Source: Sapria himalayana
Taxonomy: Eukaryota; Streptophyta; Magnoliopsida; Malpighiales; Rafflesiaceae
NCBI GenBank assembly: GCA_029783825.1
Contig: JAREIK010003413.1
Location: 324,586 to 388,585, forward strand
Length of the DNA: 64,000 bases
Direction of reading: 5' to 3'
Shown here: positions 38,401 through 49,756 of the stretch, in pieces
Numbering within the stretch: position 1 is the stretch's first letter
Layout: every line of letters begins with the position of its first letter
Notes under the pieces: generated by a model
What the model was told of the DNA's origin: nothing
The model's input: the letters and a program-made list of their open reading frames with translations, nothing else
Database searches by the model: none
Translations under genes and position numbers: made by a program

Positions 38401-41350
38401 AAATTTTTTTCAAAAGTGAATTCAATATTTCGTTAGAATAATCATTATATTTATATATCATATAAATTCAATATAAATAATGTTATTGATAAATATTCTA
38501 ATAATTATCAAAAAATAAATTAATAAACAATTATTAATAAGATAGATATCAATTAAAATATAATTACAAAATCTAAAATGATTCAGGAGAGCAAAATATA
38601 TTACTTTATAATAAATTTTAGTTTTTAAATTTTTTATTCTTTTTATAAGTTTATCTATATTTTTCGATGAAAAATAATTAATATAAATTATATTTGTTTA
38701 ACTTATAATTTATTTTGTAAGAAATATTTAAAAAAAATAAACGAATAAATAATTAAAATAAATATTTAAATTATATTTAAAAAAATAATTTTGAGATTTA
38801 TTATTTATTATTTTGGCTATACTAGTTTAACAAAATTATCTTATTAGGGTTTTAAAGATTTAGGAGTTATTGATTTAAGTGTTTAGGCATTTAGTGGTTT
38901 ATAGGATTTATTTAAATAATGAAATAACAAAAAAATTATTTTTGATATTTTCTCACATTTTCAAATGCATAACCTTTGAAAATATGATAATTTTAAAATT
39001 TTTTAAAAATGTGAATACAAAATTTTGAATTAATAATCATTATAATTATATATAATCTAAACAAAATATAAAGAATTTTATTAATAGATATTAAATCATT
39101 TATCAAAAAATAATTTAATATGCTATTATTAATATGATAGATATAAATTAAAATATAATTATAAAACCTAAAATTATTCAAAATCAAAGTAAAATTTATT
39201 ACTAAATAATAATTTTTGTTTTTTTTGTTTTTGCTTCTTTTTATAAGCTTATATATTTTTTTTGATGAAAAATAAATTATTTAAATTAAATTTGTATCAC
39301 TCATAATTTATTTTGTAATTAATATTTTAATAAATTATTTAAATTATAATTAAGGTTTACGAGTTTAAAGGTTTATTATTTAGGGGATATTGTGTTAAGG
39401 AGTTTAGAGATTTAAGTGTTTAGGGATTTAGTGGTTTATAAGTTTTATTTAAACAATGTTATAACATAAAATTTATTTTTTTTATTGTTTCTAATTTTTG
39501 AAGGTTATATCCTTAGAAAATAAAATAATTTTTAAATTTTTTTCAAATGTAATTATAATATTTATTTATAATAATCTTCATAATTTTATATCATATAAAT
39601 TCAATATAATTAATTTTATTGATAGATATTCTAATAAATATCAAAAAATCTATTATTAATAAGATTGATATTACTTAAAATATAATATCAAAACCTAAAA
39701 TGATTCAAATGCAAAGCAAAATATATTACTTAATAATAATTATTTGTTTTTAAATTTTATTCTTTTTATAAGCATATCTATTTTTTAATGAAAGATAATT
39801 TTTATAAATTATATTTACTCATAATTTATTTTATAATTAATATATATATATATAAATAAATAACTAAACAATCAAAATGAATTTTTTAAATTATAATGAA
39901 AATAAATAAAAAAATGAGATTTATTAATTATTATTTAGGGTATACCCGTTTAAACGATTATCTATATAGAGGTATCGGGATTTTGTAGTTTAGTAATTTA
40001 AGTCTTTAGGCTTTTAGTGATTTATAGGTTTTATTTAAACAATGAAATACTAACAAAAATATTTGTTTTGTTTTTTGAAATGTTCAAAGGTTATAATCTT
40101 TGAAAATATAATAATTTTAAATTTTTTTTCAAAAGTGAATACAATATTTAGTTATAATAATTATTAAATTTATATATCATATAAATTAAATTTAAATATT
40201 TTTATTGATAAATTTCTAATAATGATCAAAAATTAAATTAAAAATCTATTATTAATAAGATAGATATCAATTAAAATATAATTACAAAACCTAAAATGAT
40301 TCAGAAGAAAAGCAAAATATATTACTATATAATAATTTTTTGTTTTGAAATTTTTTTTTCTTTTAAAAAATTTATCAATAATTTTTTGATGAAAAATAAT
40401 TTTTATAAATTATATTTGTCTAACTCAATTTACTTTGTAATTAATATTTATATATAAATAAATAATTAATTAATTAAAATGAATATTTAAAATAATAATG
40501 AAAAAAATGAGATGTATTATTTATTATTTAGGGATACCGATTTAATTTAAATTAGATCTGTCTCACTAATAATTTATTTTGTTATTAATATTTCTATAAA
40601 AATAAACTGATAAATAATTAAAATAAAAATTTAAAATTATACTGAATAAAAATTAAAATGAGATTTGAGATTTATTATTAATGTATACTAGTTTAATAGT
40701 TCAAGTATTTAGAGGTTTTGTCGTTAGGAGTTTAGCTATTTATATTTTTAGGCTTTTAGTGGTTTATAGGTTTTATTTAAAAAAATAAAATAACAAAAAA
40801 AATTTCTATAATTTTTTATCATTTTCATAGGTTATAACATTTGAAAATATAATAATATTTATAATTTTTTGAAATTTTAATACAAAATTTTGTTATAATA
40901 ATATTAATAATTATATATCATATAAATTTAATATAAATAATTTTATTAATAGATTTTATAATAATGATCAAAAATTAAATTTATAAACTATTAATATTGA
41001 GATAGATATTAATTAAAAAATATTTACAAAACACAAATTGATTCAAAATTAAATTAACTTATATTACTTGATAATAATTTTTAATTTTTAAATTTATACT
41101 TCTTTTATAAGCATATAATTTTATTAGATAATTAATATATTATTTAAATTATATTTGTCCCACTCATAATTTATTTTGTAATAAATATTTCTAAATAAAT
41201 ACACTAATAAATAATTAAAATGAATATTTAAAAATATAATAAATAGCAATAAAAAATAGATTTATTAATTATTAAGTAGTATTTAGTGGTTTAATGGTTT
41301 ATGTATTTAGGCATTATGGGATTTAGGAGTTTACTGATTTAACCTTATAT
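35430..41350 (+). repeat. Satellite array before hAT 2 (forward)
   Basis: Nine dyads near 35483, 36009, 37031, 37763, 38370, 38966, 39500, 40088 and 40830. Perfect core at 36006-36023; a 32-bp palindrome with a symmetric change at 38359-38390. The first monomer starts with half a dyad at 35431-35442, next to the orientation switch. A deletion junction lies near 36478 and another near 35714. 40840-41350 matches the flank of hAT 1. (TA)n tract about 39841-39855. No gene seen. Confidence 0.92.
38359..38390. repeat. 32-bp perfect palindrome, variant dyad
   Basis: Centre GGTTATAACC as elsewhere, but both arms carry a matched change: CCAAAGG on the left and CCTTTGG on the right, where the consensus has TCAAAGG and CCTTTGA. 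The palindrome stays perfect over 32 bp. Confidence 0.9.
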
Positions 41351-41376
41351 GTATTTAGTTGGGCTGCTCACGGGAC
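41351..41376 (+). repeat. hAT 2 left target duplication and TIR
   Basis: GTATTTAG (41351-41358), a one-base change from the ancestral GCATTTAG, then TIR from 41359. Confidence 0.88.
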
Positions 41377-41576
41377 TCGGAGATTCGTGACTCGACCAAA
41401 AGTCTTGTCCCGAAAGAATCGAGACTTAGAAAAATCCGTTGACTTTGATTTTTCCCATCCTGTTCTTTCACGTATTTTTTTAGGGGCAATTGCCGATCTT
41501 AAGCAATATCCTTCCCGAGAACCATCCCTTCCTAAAAAACCGATACTAGAACCACGAATATATATATAACATGAAG

Positions 41577-41765
41577 ATGCCCCCAATTCCGATACTGTTC
41601 ATCCAATTCCAACACACCTATTGCTGTTCCGATGAGTTCCAGGCCACCTCACACCATTTTAGCCGTGTTCAGTTAGGTCCAGCCCTTGTCCATCGCACTT
41701 CGGGTTGCCTCCACCGTGTCTCAGATGCCACCAGCCTTTTGGTTTATTTTTCTGATGAGAATTGA
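41577..41765 (+). CDS. Small leader ORF of hAT 2
   Basis: Counterpart of 9606-9794 with the same length from the shared ATG, the same stop and no indel; another in-frame ATG lies two codons upstream at 41571. Eight of 14 differences from copy 1 are silent third-position changes. Unknown product; could be a 5' exon or upstream ORF of the transposase transcript. Confidence 0.3.
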   Translation: MPPIPILFIQFQHTYCCSDEFQATSHHFSRVQLGPALVHRTSGCLHRVSDATSLLVYFSDEN

Positions 41766-41939
41766 GTGAATAATTATTATTATGTGTCTTATTCAGTTTT
41801 ATTGAGTATTGGTTATGGAGTTGTGGTTGGGCCGAATGAGTGGGCTGAATGTGTTATAGTCTTTTTTGTAGAGCTTGCTTGTTTGAAATATTTATATGTA
41901 TTTATGCTTAACATATCATATTAATTAATGGCAATTTAG

Positions 41940-44218
41940 ATGGCACAATCCAGCGGTAAACGAAAAATACAATAAATTGAAGATGATCACATCTCAAATG
42001 ATCTAAGTACTAGTAAATCCCATTATCATCCTTTCACGAACCCTCTTATTGTTACGACAGGTTCTTGAATTCGAATTGTAAAAGAAAGTCAAGGTACATC
42101 TGAACCTCAAGCTCATAAAAAGTATAAGTCTGCAATTTGGGAAACTTATGAGATATTAGTTGATTCAGAGGTAAATTAAACTGGTAGGGTAGCATGTATA
42201 TGGTGTAGGAAAGAATATTTGGCAAAAAGTGATCAAGGTACTTCGGGTTTATTGAAATACTTCAGAGAGACTTGTAGGAAATTTCCACACAAAAAAGAAT
42301 TAATAGAAGCTCTCAAAGGTAAAGAAAAGTCAAAATCTTTGTTGAGTTTCATTAAAGGTACAAGTTCAGAGGATAACGAATTAACTTGTTAGCAATTTGA
42401 TCAACAACTAGTTAGGGAGGCTTTGGTGAAAATGATCATAAAAGATGAATTGCCTTTTTGTTTTGTTGATAGGTATGAGTTTAAAGAGTTTTGTAAAGTT
42501 AGTGTGCCTCAATTCAAAATTTAATCTAGGCACTCTATGTTGGAGGATTGTTGTTCTTTGTTTGTGAAGGAAAATAAGAAATTATTTGATAGCATATCAT
42601 CTCATTGTTGTAAAGTTTCATTGACTAACTACACTTGGACTAGCATTCAAAATTTGTCTTATATATGTTTGACTATTCATTTAATTGATTCTAAATTAAT
42701 ATGCATAAAAGGCTTATGAACTTTTGTGTAATTAAAAGTCATTCTAGAGTTAATATTAGAAATGCTATTGAGTTTTGCATGAATTAATGGAGTTTGAGAA
42801 AGTTGATGTGCATTACTATTGACAATGCATCAAATAATGATATTGCAGTTGAACAATTGAAAAAAAGTCTTGTGAAGAAAAGTGTTGTACCTTTGAGAGG
42901 CAAGCATTTTCATATGAGATGTTGTGTTCATATCCTAAACTTAATTGTGAGAGATTGTATTGCAGTAGTTGAAAGTGCTATTCAAAAAATTAGAGGTGTG
43001 GTGAAATATGTGAGCAGTCCTAAAAGATTAGATATGTTTAAGTTGTGTTGAAGAAGCAAACTTGACATATGGATCCTAATTGCAATTAAATTGTCCTACA
43101 ATATGGAATTCAACATATATGATGCTAGAAACTGATATAAATATCAAAAAGAATTTGATATGTTGGAGGACAAAGACAAATTGTTTTTGAAGGAGTTTGG
43201 TTCAAAAATCCAACTGAAAGAGACTAAACAAACGCCAAAATTTTAGCTCGTTTCTTGAAAACTTTTTATGAGGTAACTTGTAAATTATGTGGCTCATAAT
43301 ATTCTACCTCTAGTGTTTATTTTACTGAGATTATTCGAATTTTGAAAAAAATTGAGCTTCGTGAAAATAATATAGATACAATGGTGTCTGAAATGGGTAT
43401 GAAAATGAGGCATTAATCAACAAATATTGGGGTTCTCTCCAGTCAACAAATATTATGCTTTTTGTAGCAGTAGTGTTGGATCCTAGATTTAAGGTCAAAT
43501 ATCTCAAGGCAAAGTACACTTAGCATTATGGAAAGGATTTGGCGAAAAATTTGGTGAAAAAGGTTATAAATGCTTTAAATGAGATGATGGATGATTATAA
43601 ATATTTAAATGAAGATGAATCAAAAGAAGATGATTTCTCTTCTACTCTGTTAAAATAAAATGATGATTTCTATGATGGTAGAGTTACTTATGTTGATGAT
43701 TTTTTTTGTTGAATTGGAGAAAGAACAAGAAGTTGTAGCTTTGGAAGAGTTGGATAGGTACTTGGAGGACAAACTTGAAAAAAATAGAATTGATTTTGAT
43801 CTTCTTAACTGGTGGAAGGTAAATGAGGTTAAATATCCTTTTTTGGCAAATGTAGCAAGAGATGTACCTGTTATCCAAGCATCTACTATGGCCTATGAAT
43901 CTACATTTAGCACTGGTGGGAGAACTTAAGATAAATTTAGGAGTTCTTTAACACCTATTACAGCTGAAGTTCTCATATGTCTACAAGATTGGTTGAGAAG
44001 CTCAAACAAACCTATTGAAATTAAAGAATTAGTTCAAGACCTTGATGATAATGAATCAGGTTAGTATACAAATCTTGTAAATTTTAATTTCACGTTTACT
44101 TATTTTATTCATTCAATTTAATAAAAATATGGTTCAATTACAATTTTCAGAGGGGTCTCAAGATACAAATATTCTTCCAACTATAGTTGGCCAACTAAAT
44201 TTGGAATGGGTGTATTAA
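41940..44218 (+). pseudogene. hAT transposase pseudogene 2 (RICESLEEPER-like)
   Basis: Same domain order as copy 1: BED finger about 42125-42295 (ACIWC kept; the second-pair His is Tyr), REALVKMIIKDELPF about 42416-42462, NYTWTSIQNLSY about 42628-42665 where relatives have DTWTS, TIDNASNND about 42800-42845, VAVVLDPRF about 43465-43495, and the dimerisation domain about 43730-44218 with LLNWWKVNEVKYP intact and YESTFSTGGR, which keeps the Glu of the hAT C-terminal motif. Private defects: TAA 42177 (GAA in copy 1), TAG 42390 (TGG in copy 1), a 2-base loss near 43048 and frameshifts near 41965 and 43415. Stop at 44216-44218 after the intron. Between them the two copies keep most family motifs; neither is functional. 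Confidence 0.92.
44060..44150 (+). other. Predicted intron in hAT 2 transposase
   Basis: GT at 44060 to TTTTCAG ending 44150, 91 bp, same position, phase and length as in copy 1. Confidence 0.65.
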
Positions 44219-44462
44219 ATTTTATAAGGTAATATTTTATTTTTTTATTACTCTTTCATCTTAGAAAATTTTGCCTACATGATTAACACGTTTTCATCCT
44301 TTGTTGTCCTTCTACAATGGAGAAAGAAAAGGGAGGAGTTGTAGAAGAGATAAGTAATTGGGTTTGGATTTTCGTTGCTATTCCGGGAGGGACGTTTGAA
44401 ATGATTATTATCATGGTTGTTATTAGTTGTATTTTTTTTGTTATATTAAGCTGCGATATTTT

Positions 44463-44487
44463 AGCAATTACTTAAGTAGTAATTGCT
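44463..44487. repeat. Inverted repeat in hAT 2 3' region
   Basis: Arms AGCAATTACT and AGTAATTGCT with the same 5-base loop as in hAT 1. Confidence 0.68.
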
Positions 44488-45019
44488 GCTACTAATATTT
44501 GTGGTCATCTTTATCTATTCCTTAATATCTTAAGTAATTTTTTAAAAAATGTAGTATTGCTATTATGGTTACCTTTCACTCGCCTGGAGAAAGCCAACTT
44601 GTGACAAAACATAGAACCAAATTAAGCACACAACTCATTCCCGTTCTATTTAATATTTCTATCCTTTTCTGCACATCAATTCTTTTGACAAGGTGATGGA
44701 ACTCGTTTGCGGTATTCAGCCTATTTGACAAAACAAAATTGGCCCAATTTGAGTTTGAAAGATACATAACTAAGGAATGATAAATGATACAACAAAGGGT
44801 TTCGACATGAACTAACTTGGCCAGTTTGAAGAAAATAAATTGAAAAAAAAATGTCTGAACTCTGTCTCATCTCGGGACCATTTTCTCCTAGCCAAAACCC
44901 TCGATGTATGTCCTGTCCTGTCCCGATATTTTAAACCTATGAGATGGGTCTGGATCTTCAAAAAAAAAATCTCCGAACTGTGGAAAGTGACTGGAGATTT
45001 GTAATCCACATCCCATCCC

Positions 45020-45045
45020 GTCCCATGAGCATCCCTAGCATTTTG
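45020..45045 (-). repeat. hAT 2 right TIR and target duplication
   Basis: GTCCCATGAGCATCCCTA at 45020-45037, the better preserved right end of the two elements, then GCATTTTG at 45038-45045. Confidence 0.9.
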
Positions 45046-45104
45046 TGGTTCATAGTTTTTATTTAAAAAATAAATTAACAAAAAATTTAATTTATTATTT
45101 TTTG

Positions 45105-45136
45105 ATATTTTCAAAGGTTATAACCTTTGAAAATAT
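45105..45136. repeat. 32-bp perfect palindrome, consensus dyad
   Basis: Core CAAAGGTTATAACCTTTG at 45112-45129 with palindromic A/T flanks making 32 bp. The same 32-bp form occurs at 46445-46476, 56568-56599 and 62960-62991. It represents the conserved dyad of the satellite. Confidence 0.93.
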
Positions 45137-46806
45137 AATAATTTTTAAATTTTTTTCAAATGTGAATACGATATTTAGTTATACTAATCATTAAATTTAT
45201 ATATTATAAAAATTCAATAAAAACAATTTTATTGATAAATATTTTAATAATAATCAAAAAATAAATTAATAATCCATTAATAATAAGATAGATATTAATT
45301 AAAATATAATTTCAAAACTTAAAATGATTCAGAAGCAAAGAAAAATATATTACTATATAATAATTTTTTGTTTTTGAATTTTTTATTCTTTTAATAAGTT
45401 TAACTATATTTTTTTATGGAAAATAATTTATATAAATTATATTTGTCTAACTCAATTTATTTTGTAATTAATATTTATATATAATTAATAAATAAATAAT
45501 TAAAATGAATATTTAAAATTATAATAAAAAATGAGATTTATTATTTATTATTTATTATTTAGGGATACCGGTTTAATTTAAATTAGATTAGTCTCACTAA
45601 AAATTTTTTTTCTAATTAATATTTCTATAAAAATAAACTGATAAATAATTAAAATAAAAATTTAAAATTATAGTGAATAAAAATTAAAATGAGATTTAAG
45701 ATTTATTATTAATGTATACCAGTTTAATAGTTTAAGTATTTAGAGGTTTTGCCGTTAGGAGTTTAGCGATTTATGTTTTTAGGCTTTTAGTGGTTTATAG
45801 GTTTTATATAAAAAAATAAATAAGAAAAAAATTTGTAATAATTTCTTATCATTTTCATAGGTTATAACCTTTGAAAATATAATAATATTTACAATTTTTT
45901 GAAATGTGAATACAATATTTAGTTTTAAAAATATTAAAAATTATATATCATATAAATTCAATATGAATAAATTTATTGATAGATAATATAATAATGATCA
46001 AAAATTAAATTAATAAACTAGTAATAAAAAGATATATAATAATTAAAAAATATCTACGAAACCTAAATTTATTGAAAATTATAGTAAAATATATTACTAG
46101 ATAATAATTTTAAATTTTTAAATTTCTACTTCTTTTATAGCGTATATTTTTTTTATTAAAAATAAATTAATTAAATTATATTTGTCGCACTGATACTTTA
46201 TTTTGTAATACATATTTCTATAAAAATATACTAATAAATAATTAAAATGAATATTTAAAATTATAATAAATAGAAATAAAAAGTAGATTTATTAATTATT
46301 AAGTAATATATAGTAGTTTAATGGTTTATGTATTTCGGCATTACGGGGTTTAGTAGTTTACTGATTTAACTGTGTATGTATTTAGTGGTTTATAAATTTT
46401 ATTTAAGAAAAAAAATAAAAAAAATTTATTTTTATTATTTTTTGATATTTTCAAAGGTTATAACCTTTGAAAATATAATAATTTTTAAATTTTTTTCAAA
46501 AGTGAATAAATATTTATTTATAATAATCATAATAATTATATATCATATTAATTCAATATAAACAATTTTATTGATAGATATTCTAATAATTATCAAAAAA
46601 TAAATTAAAAATCTATTATGAATAAGATTGATATTACTTAAAATATAATATCAAAACCAAAAATGATTCAAAAGCAAAACAAAATATATTACTTAATATT
46701 AATTATTTGTTTTTAAATTTTTATTCTTTTTAAAAGCTTATCTATTTTTTGATGAAAAATAATTTTTATAAATTGTATTTTTAACTCATTATTTATTTTA
46801 TAATTA

Positions 46807-46842
46807 ATATATATATATATATATATACATACATACATACAT
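46807..46842. repeat. (TA)n(CATA)n microsatellite in a satellite monomer
   Basis: About ten TA units followed by about four CATA units. The same place in homologous monomers carries shorter TA tracts at 14779-14796, 28777-28791 (inverted), 39841-39855 and 56333-56347, so it belongs to one monomer lineage. Confidence 0.9.
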
Positions 46843-49660
46843 AAAACTAAACAATCAAAATGAATTTTTTAAATTATAATCAAAACAAATAAAAATGAGA
46901 TTTATTAATTATTATTTATGGTCAATCCGTTTAAACGATTATCTAGAAAAAGGTGTCGGGATTTTGTAGTTTAGTGATTTAAGTGTTTAGACATTTACTG
47001 ATTTATAGGTTTTATTTAAACAAGAAATAATAAAAAAAATTATTTTTTTTGTTTTTTCACGTGTTCAAAGGTTATATCATTTGAAAATATAATAATTTTA
47101 AAATTTTTTTCAAAAGTGAATACAATATTTAGTTATAATAATTATTAAATCTATATATCTTATAAATTAAAAATAAATATTTTTATTGATAAATACTCTA
47201 ATAATGATCAAAAAATAAATTAATAATCTATAATTAATAAGTTACATATCAATTTAAATATAATTACGAAACCTAAAATGATTCAGAAACAAAATAAAAT
47301 ATATTACTATATAATAATTTTATGTTTTTAATTTTTTTCTTCTTTTAATAAGTTTATCTATATTTTTTTGTTGAAAAATAATTTATATATATTATATTTG
47401 TCTAATAATTAGTAAGTATTATTATTATTACTATATATAATATAAACTAAATATAAACAATTTTATTGATAATATTATATCAATTATCAAAAAATAAATT
47501 AAGAAACTATTATTAATATGATAGATATAAATTAAAATATAATAAAAAAACCTAAAATGATTCAAAATCAAAGTAAAATTTATTTCTAAATAATAACTTT
47601 TTTTAGTTTTTCCATCATTTTATAAGCTTATATATATTTTTGTTAAAATATATTATTTAAATTATATTTGTCACTCATAATTTATATTGTAATTAATATT
47701 TCTATAAATTATTTAAATTATATTTAAGGTTTATGAGTTTAAAGGTTTAGGTATTTAAGGGCTTCGGGGTTTCGGAGTTTAGTGATTTATGTATTTAGGC
47801 ATTTAATGGTTTATAAGTTTTATTTAAACAATGATATAACAAAAAATTTATTTTTGTTATTTTTTTGATTTTTGAAAGTTATAACCTTAGAAAAAATAAC
47901 AAAAAAAATTATAGTAATTTTTTGTCATTTTCATAGGTTATAACCTTTGAAAGTATAATAATATTTAAAATTTTTTGAAATGTAAGTACAATATTTAGTT
48001 ACAATAATTTTAATAATTATATATCATATAAATTCAATATGAACAATTTTATTGATAGATATTATATTTATGATCAAAAATTAAAATAATAAACTATTAA
48101 TAATAAGATAAATATTAATTAAAAAATATTTATGAAACCTAAATTTATTCAAAATTAATGTAAAAAATATTTCTGGATAATAAATATTAATTTTTAAAAT
48201 TTTACTTATTTTTTAAGCGTATATATTTCTTTTGATTAAAAATAAATTATTTAAATTATATTTGTCGCACTAATAATTTATTATGTAATAAATATTTTTA
48301 TAAAATAAACTTATAAATAATTAAAATGAATATTTAAAATAATAATAAATTTAAATAAAAATTAGATTTCTTAATTATTAAGTAGTATATAGCAGTTTAA
48401 TGGTTTATGTATTTAGGCATTACGAGTCTTAAGAATTTAATGATTTTATAGTGTATGCATTTAGTGGTTTATAGGTTTTATTTAAAAATTAAAATAACAA
48501 AATAATTATTTTTATTATTTTTTGATATTTTCAAAGGTTATATCATTTGAAAATATAGTAATTTTTAAATTTTTTTCAAATGTGAATTCAATATTTTGTT
48601 ATAATAATCATTATATTTATATATCATATAAATTCAATATAAACAATATTATTGATAAATATTCTAAAAATGATCAAAAATAAATTAATAATCTATTATT
48701 AAAAAGACAGATATCAATTAAAATATAATAAAAAAACCTAAGGTGGTTCAGAAAAATTTATAATATATTACTATATAATAATTTGTTGTTTTGAAAATTT
48801 TTTTTCTTTTAAAAAGTTTATCCATATTTTTTTGTTGAAAATTAATTTATATAAATTATATTTGTCTAACTCATAATTATTTTATTAATTAATATTTATA
48901 TAAAAATAAATAAATAACTAATTAAAATGAATATTTAAAATTATAATGAAAAAAATAATATTGAGATTTATTCTTTATTATTTTGGGTATACCAGTCTAA
49001 TTTAAATTAGATCTATCTCACTAATAATTTATTTTGTAATTAATATTTCTATAAAAATAAAAGATAAATAATTAGAATAAAAATTTTAAATTATACTGAA
49101 TAAAAATTAAAATGAGATTTATGAATTATTATTAATGTATTCAGTTAAATATTTTAAGTATTTAAAGGTTTTTTTGTTTATGACTTTAGCAATTTATGTT
49201 TTTAGGCATTTAATGGTTATGGGTTTTATTTAAACAATGAAATAAAAAAAATTATTTTTGATATATTTTCACATTTTCAACGGTTATAACCTTCGAAAAT
49301 ATAATAATTTTAAAATTTTTTAAAAATGTCAATACAATATTTAGTAATAAGAATCATTATAATTATATATAATATAAACTAAATATAAACAAATTTATTG
49401 ATAGATATGATATCAATTATCAAAAAATAAATTAATATGCTATTATTAATTTGATAAATATAAATTAAAATATAATTGCAAAAAATATTTAAAATCCAAG
49501 TAAAATTTATTACTAAATAATAATTTTTTTTAGTTTTTGCTTCTTTTTATAAGATTATATTTTTTTTGATTGAAAAATAAATTATTTAATTTATATTTGT
49601 ATCCCTCATAATTTATTTTGTAAATAATATTTTAATAAATTAATAAAATTTTATTTAAGG

Positions 49661-49756
49661 TTTACGAGTTTAAAGGTTTAAGTATTTAGGGGCTTTTGTG
49701 TTTAGGAGATTAGAGGTTTAAGTGTTTAGGCATTTAGTGGTTTATAAGTTTTATTT
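49661..49756 (+). repeat. 8-bp-periodic telomere-like tract (representative)
   Basis: Twelve consecutive 8-bp units without a phase slip, nearly all starting TTTA or TTTT, for example TTTAGGGG, TTTAGGAG, TTTAGGCA, TTTAGTGG. It is the clearest instance of the tract found at the start of nearly every monomer, upstream of the dyad. The period is 8, not the 7 of the TTTAGGG tract in the modules. Confidence 0.85.

Larger units (their letters stand above)
41359..45037 (+). mobile_element. hAT DNA transposon 2 (segmental duplicate of hAT 1)
   Basis: 3679-bp element with left TIR TTGGGCTGCTCACGGGAC, right TIR complement TAGGGATGCTCATGGGAC (15 of 18 paired) and target duplication GTATTTAG at 41351-41358, GCATTTTG at 45038-45045. 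Insertion point, orientation and flanking monomers are the same as for hAT 1, so it arose by duplication of the locus, not by a second jump. Same internal order: subterminal GTCCC/GGGAC motifs, short TA tract, leader frame, transposase remnants with intron, 3' hairpin. It has its own set of stops and frameshifts and cannot make transposase. Confidence 0.95.

Noticed and set aside
49661..49756. A functional telomere or G-quadruplex array
   Set aside because: Units are degenerate, G runs rarely exceed four and are too few in a row, and the tract is interstitial within every monomer.
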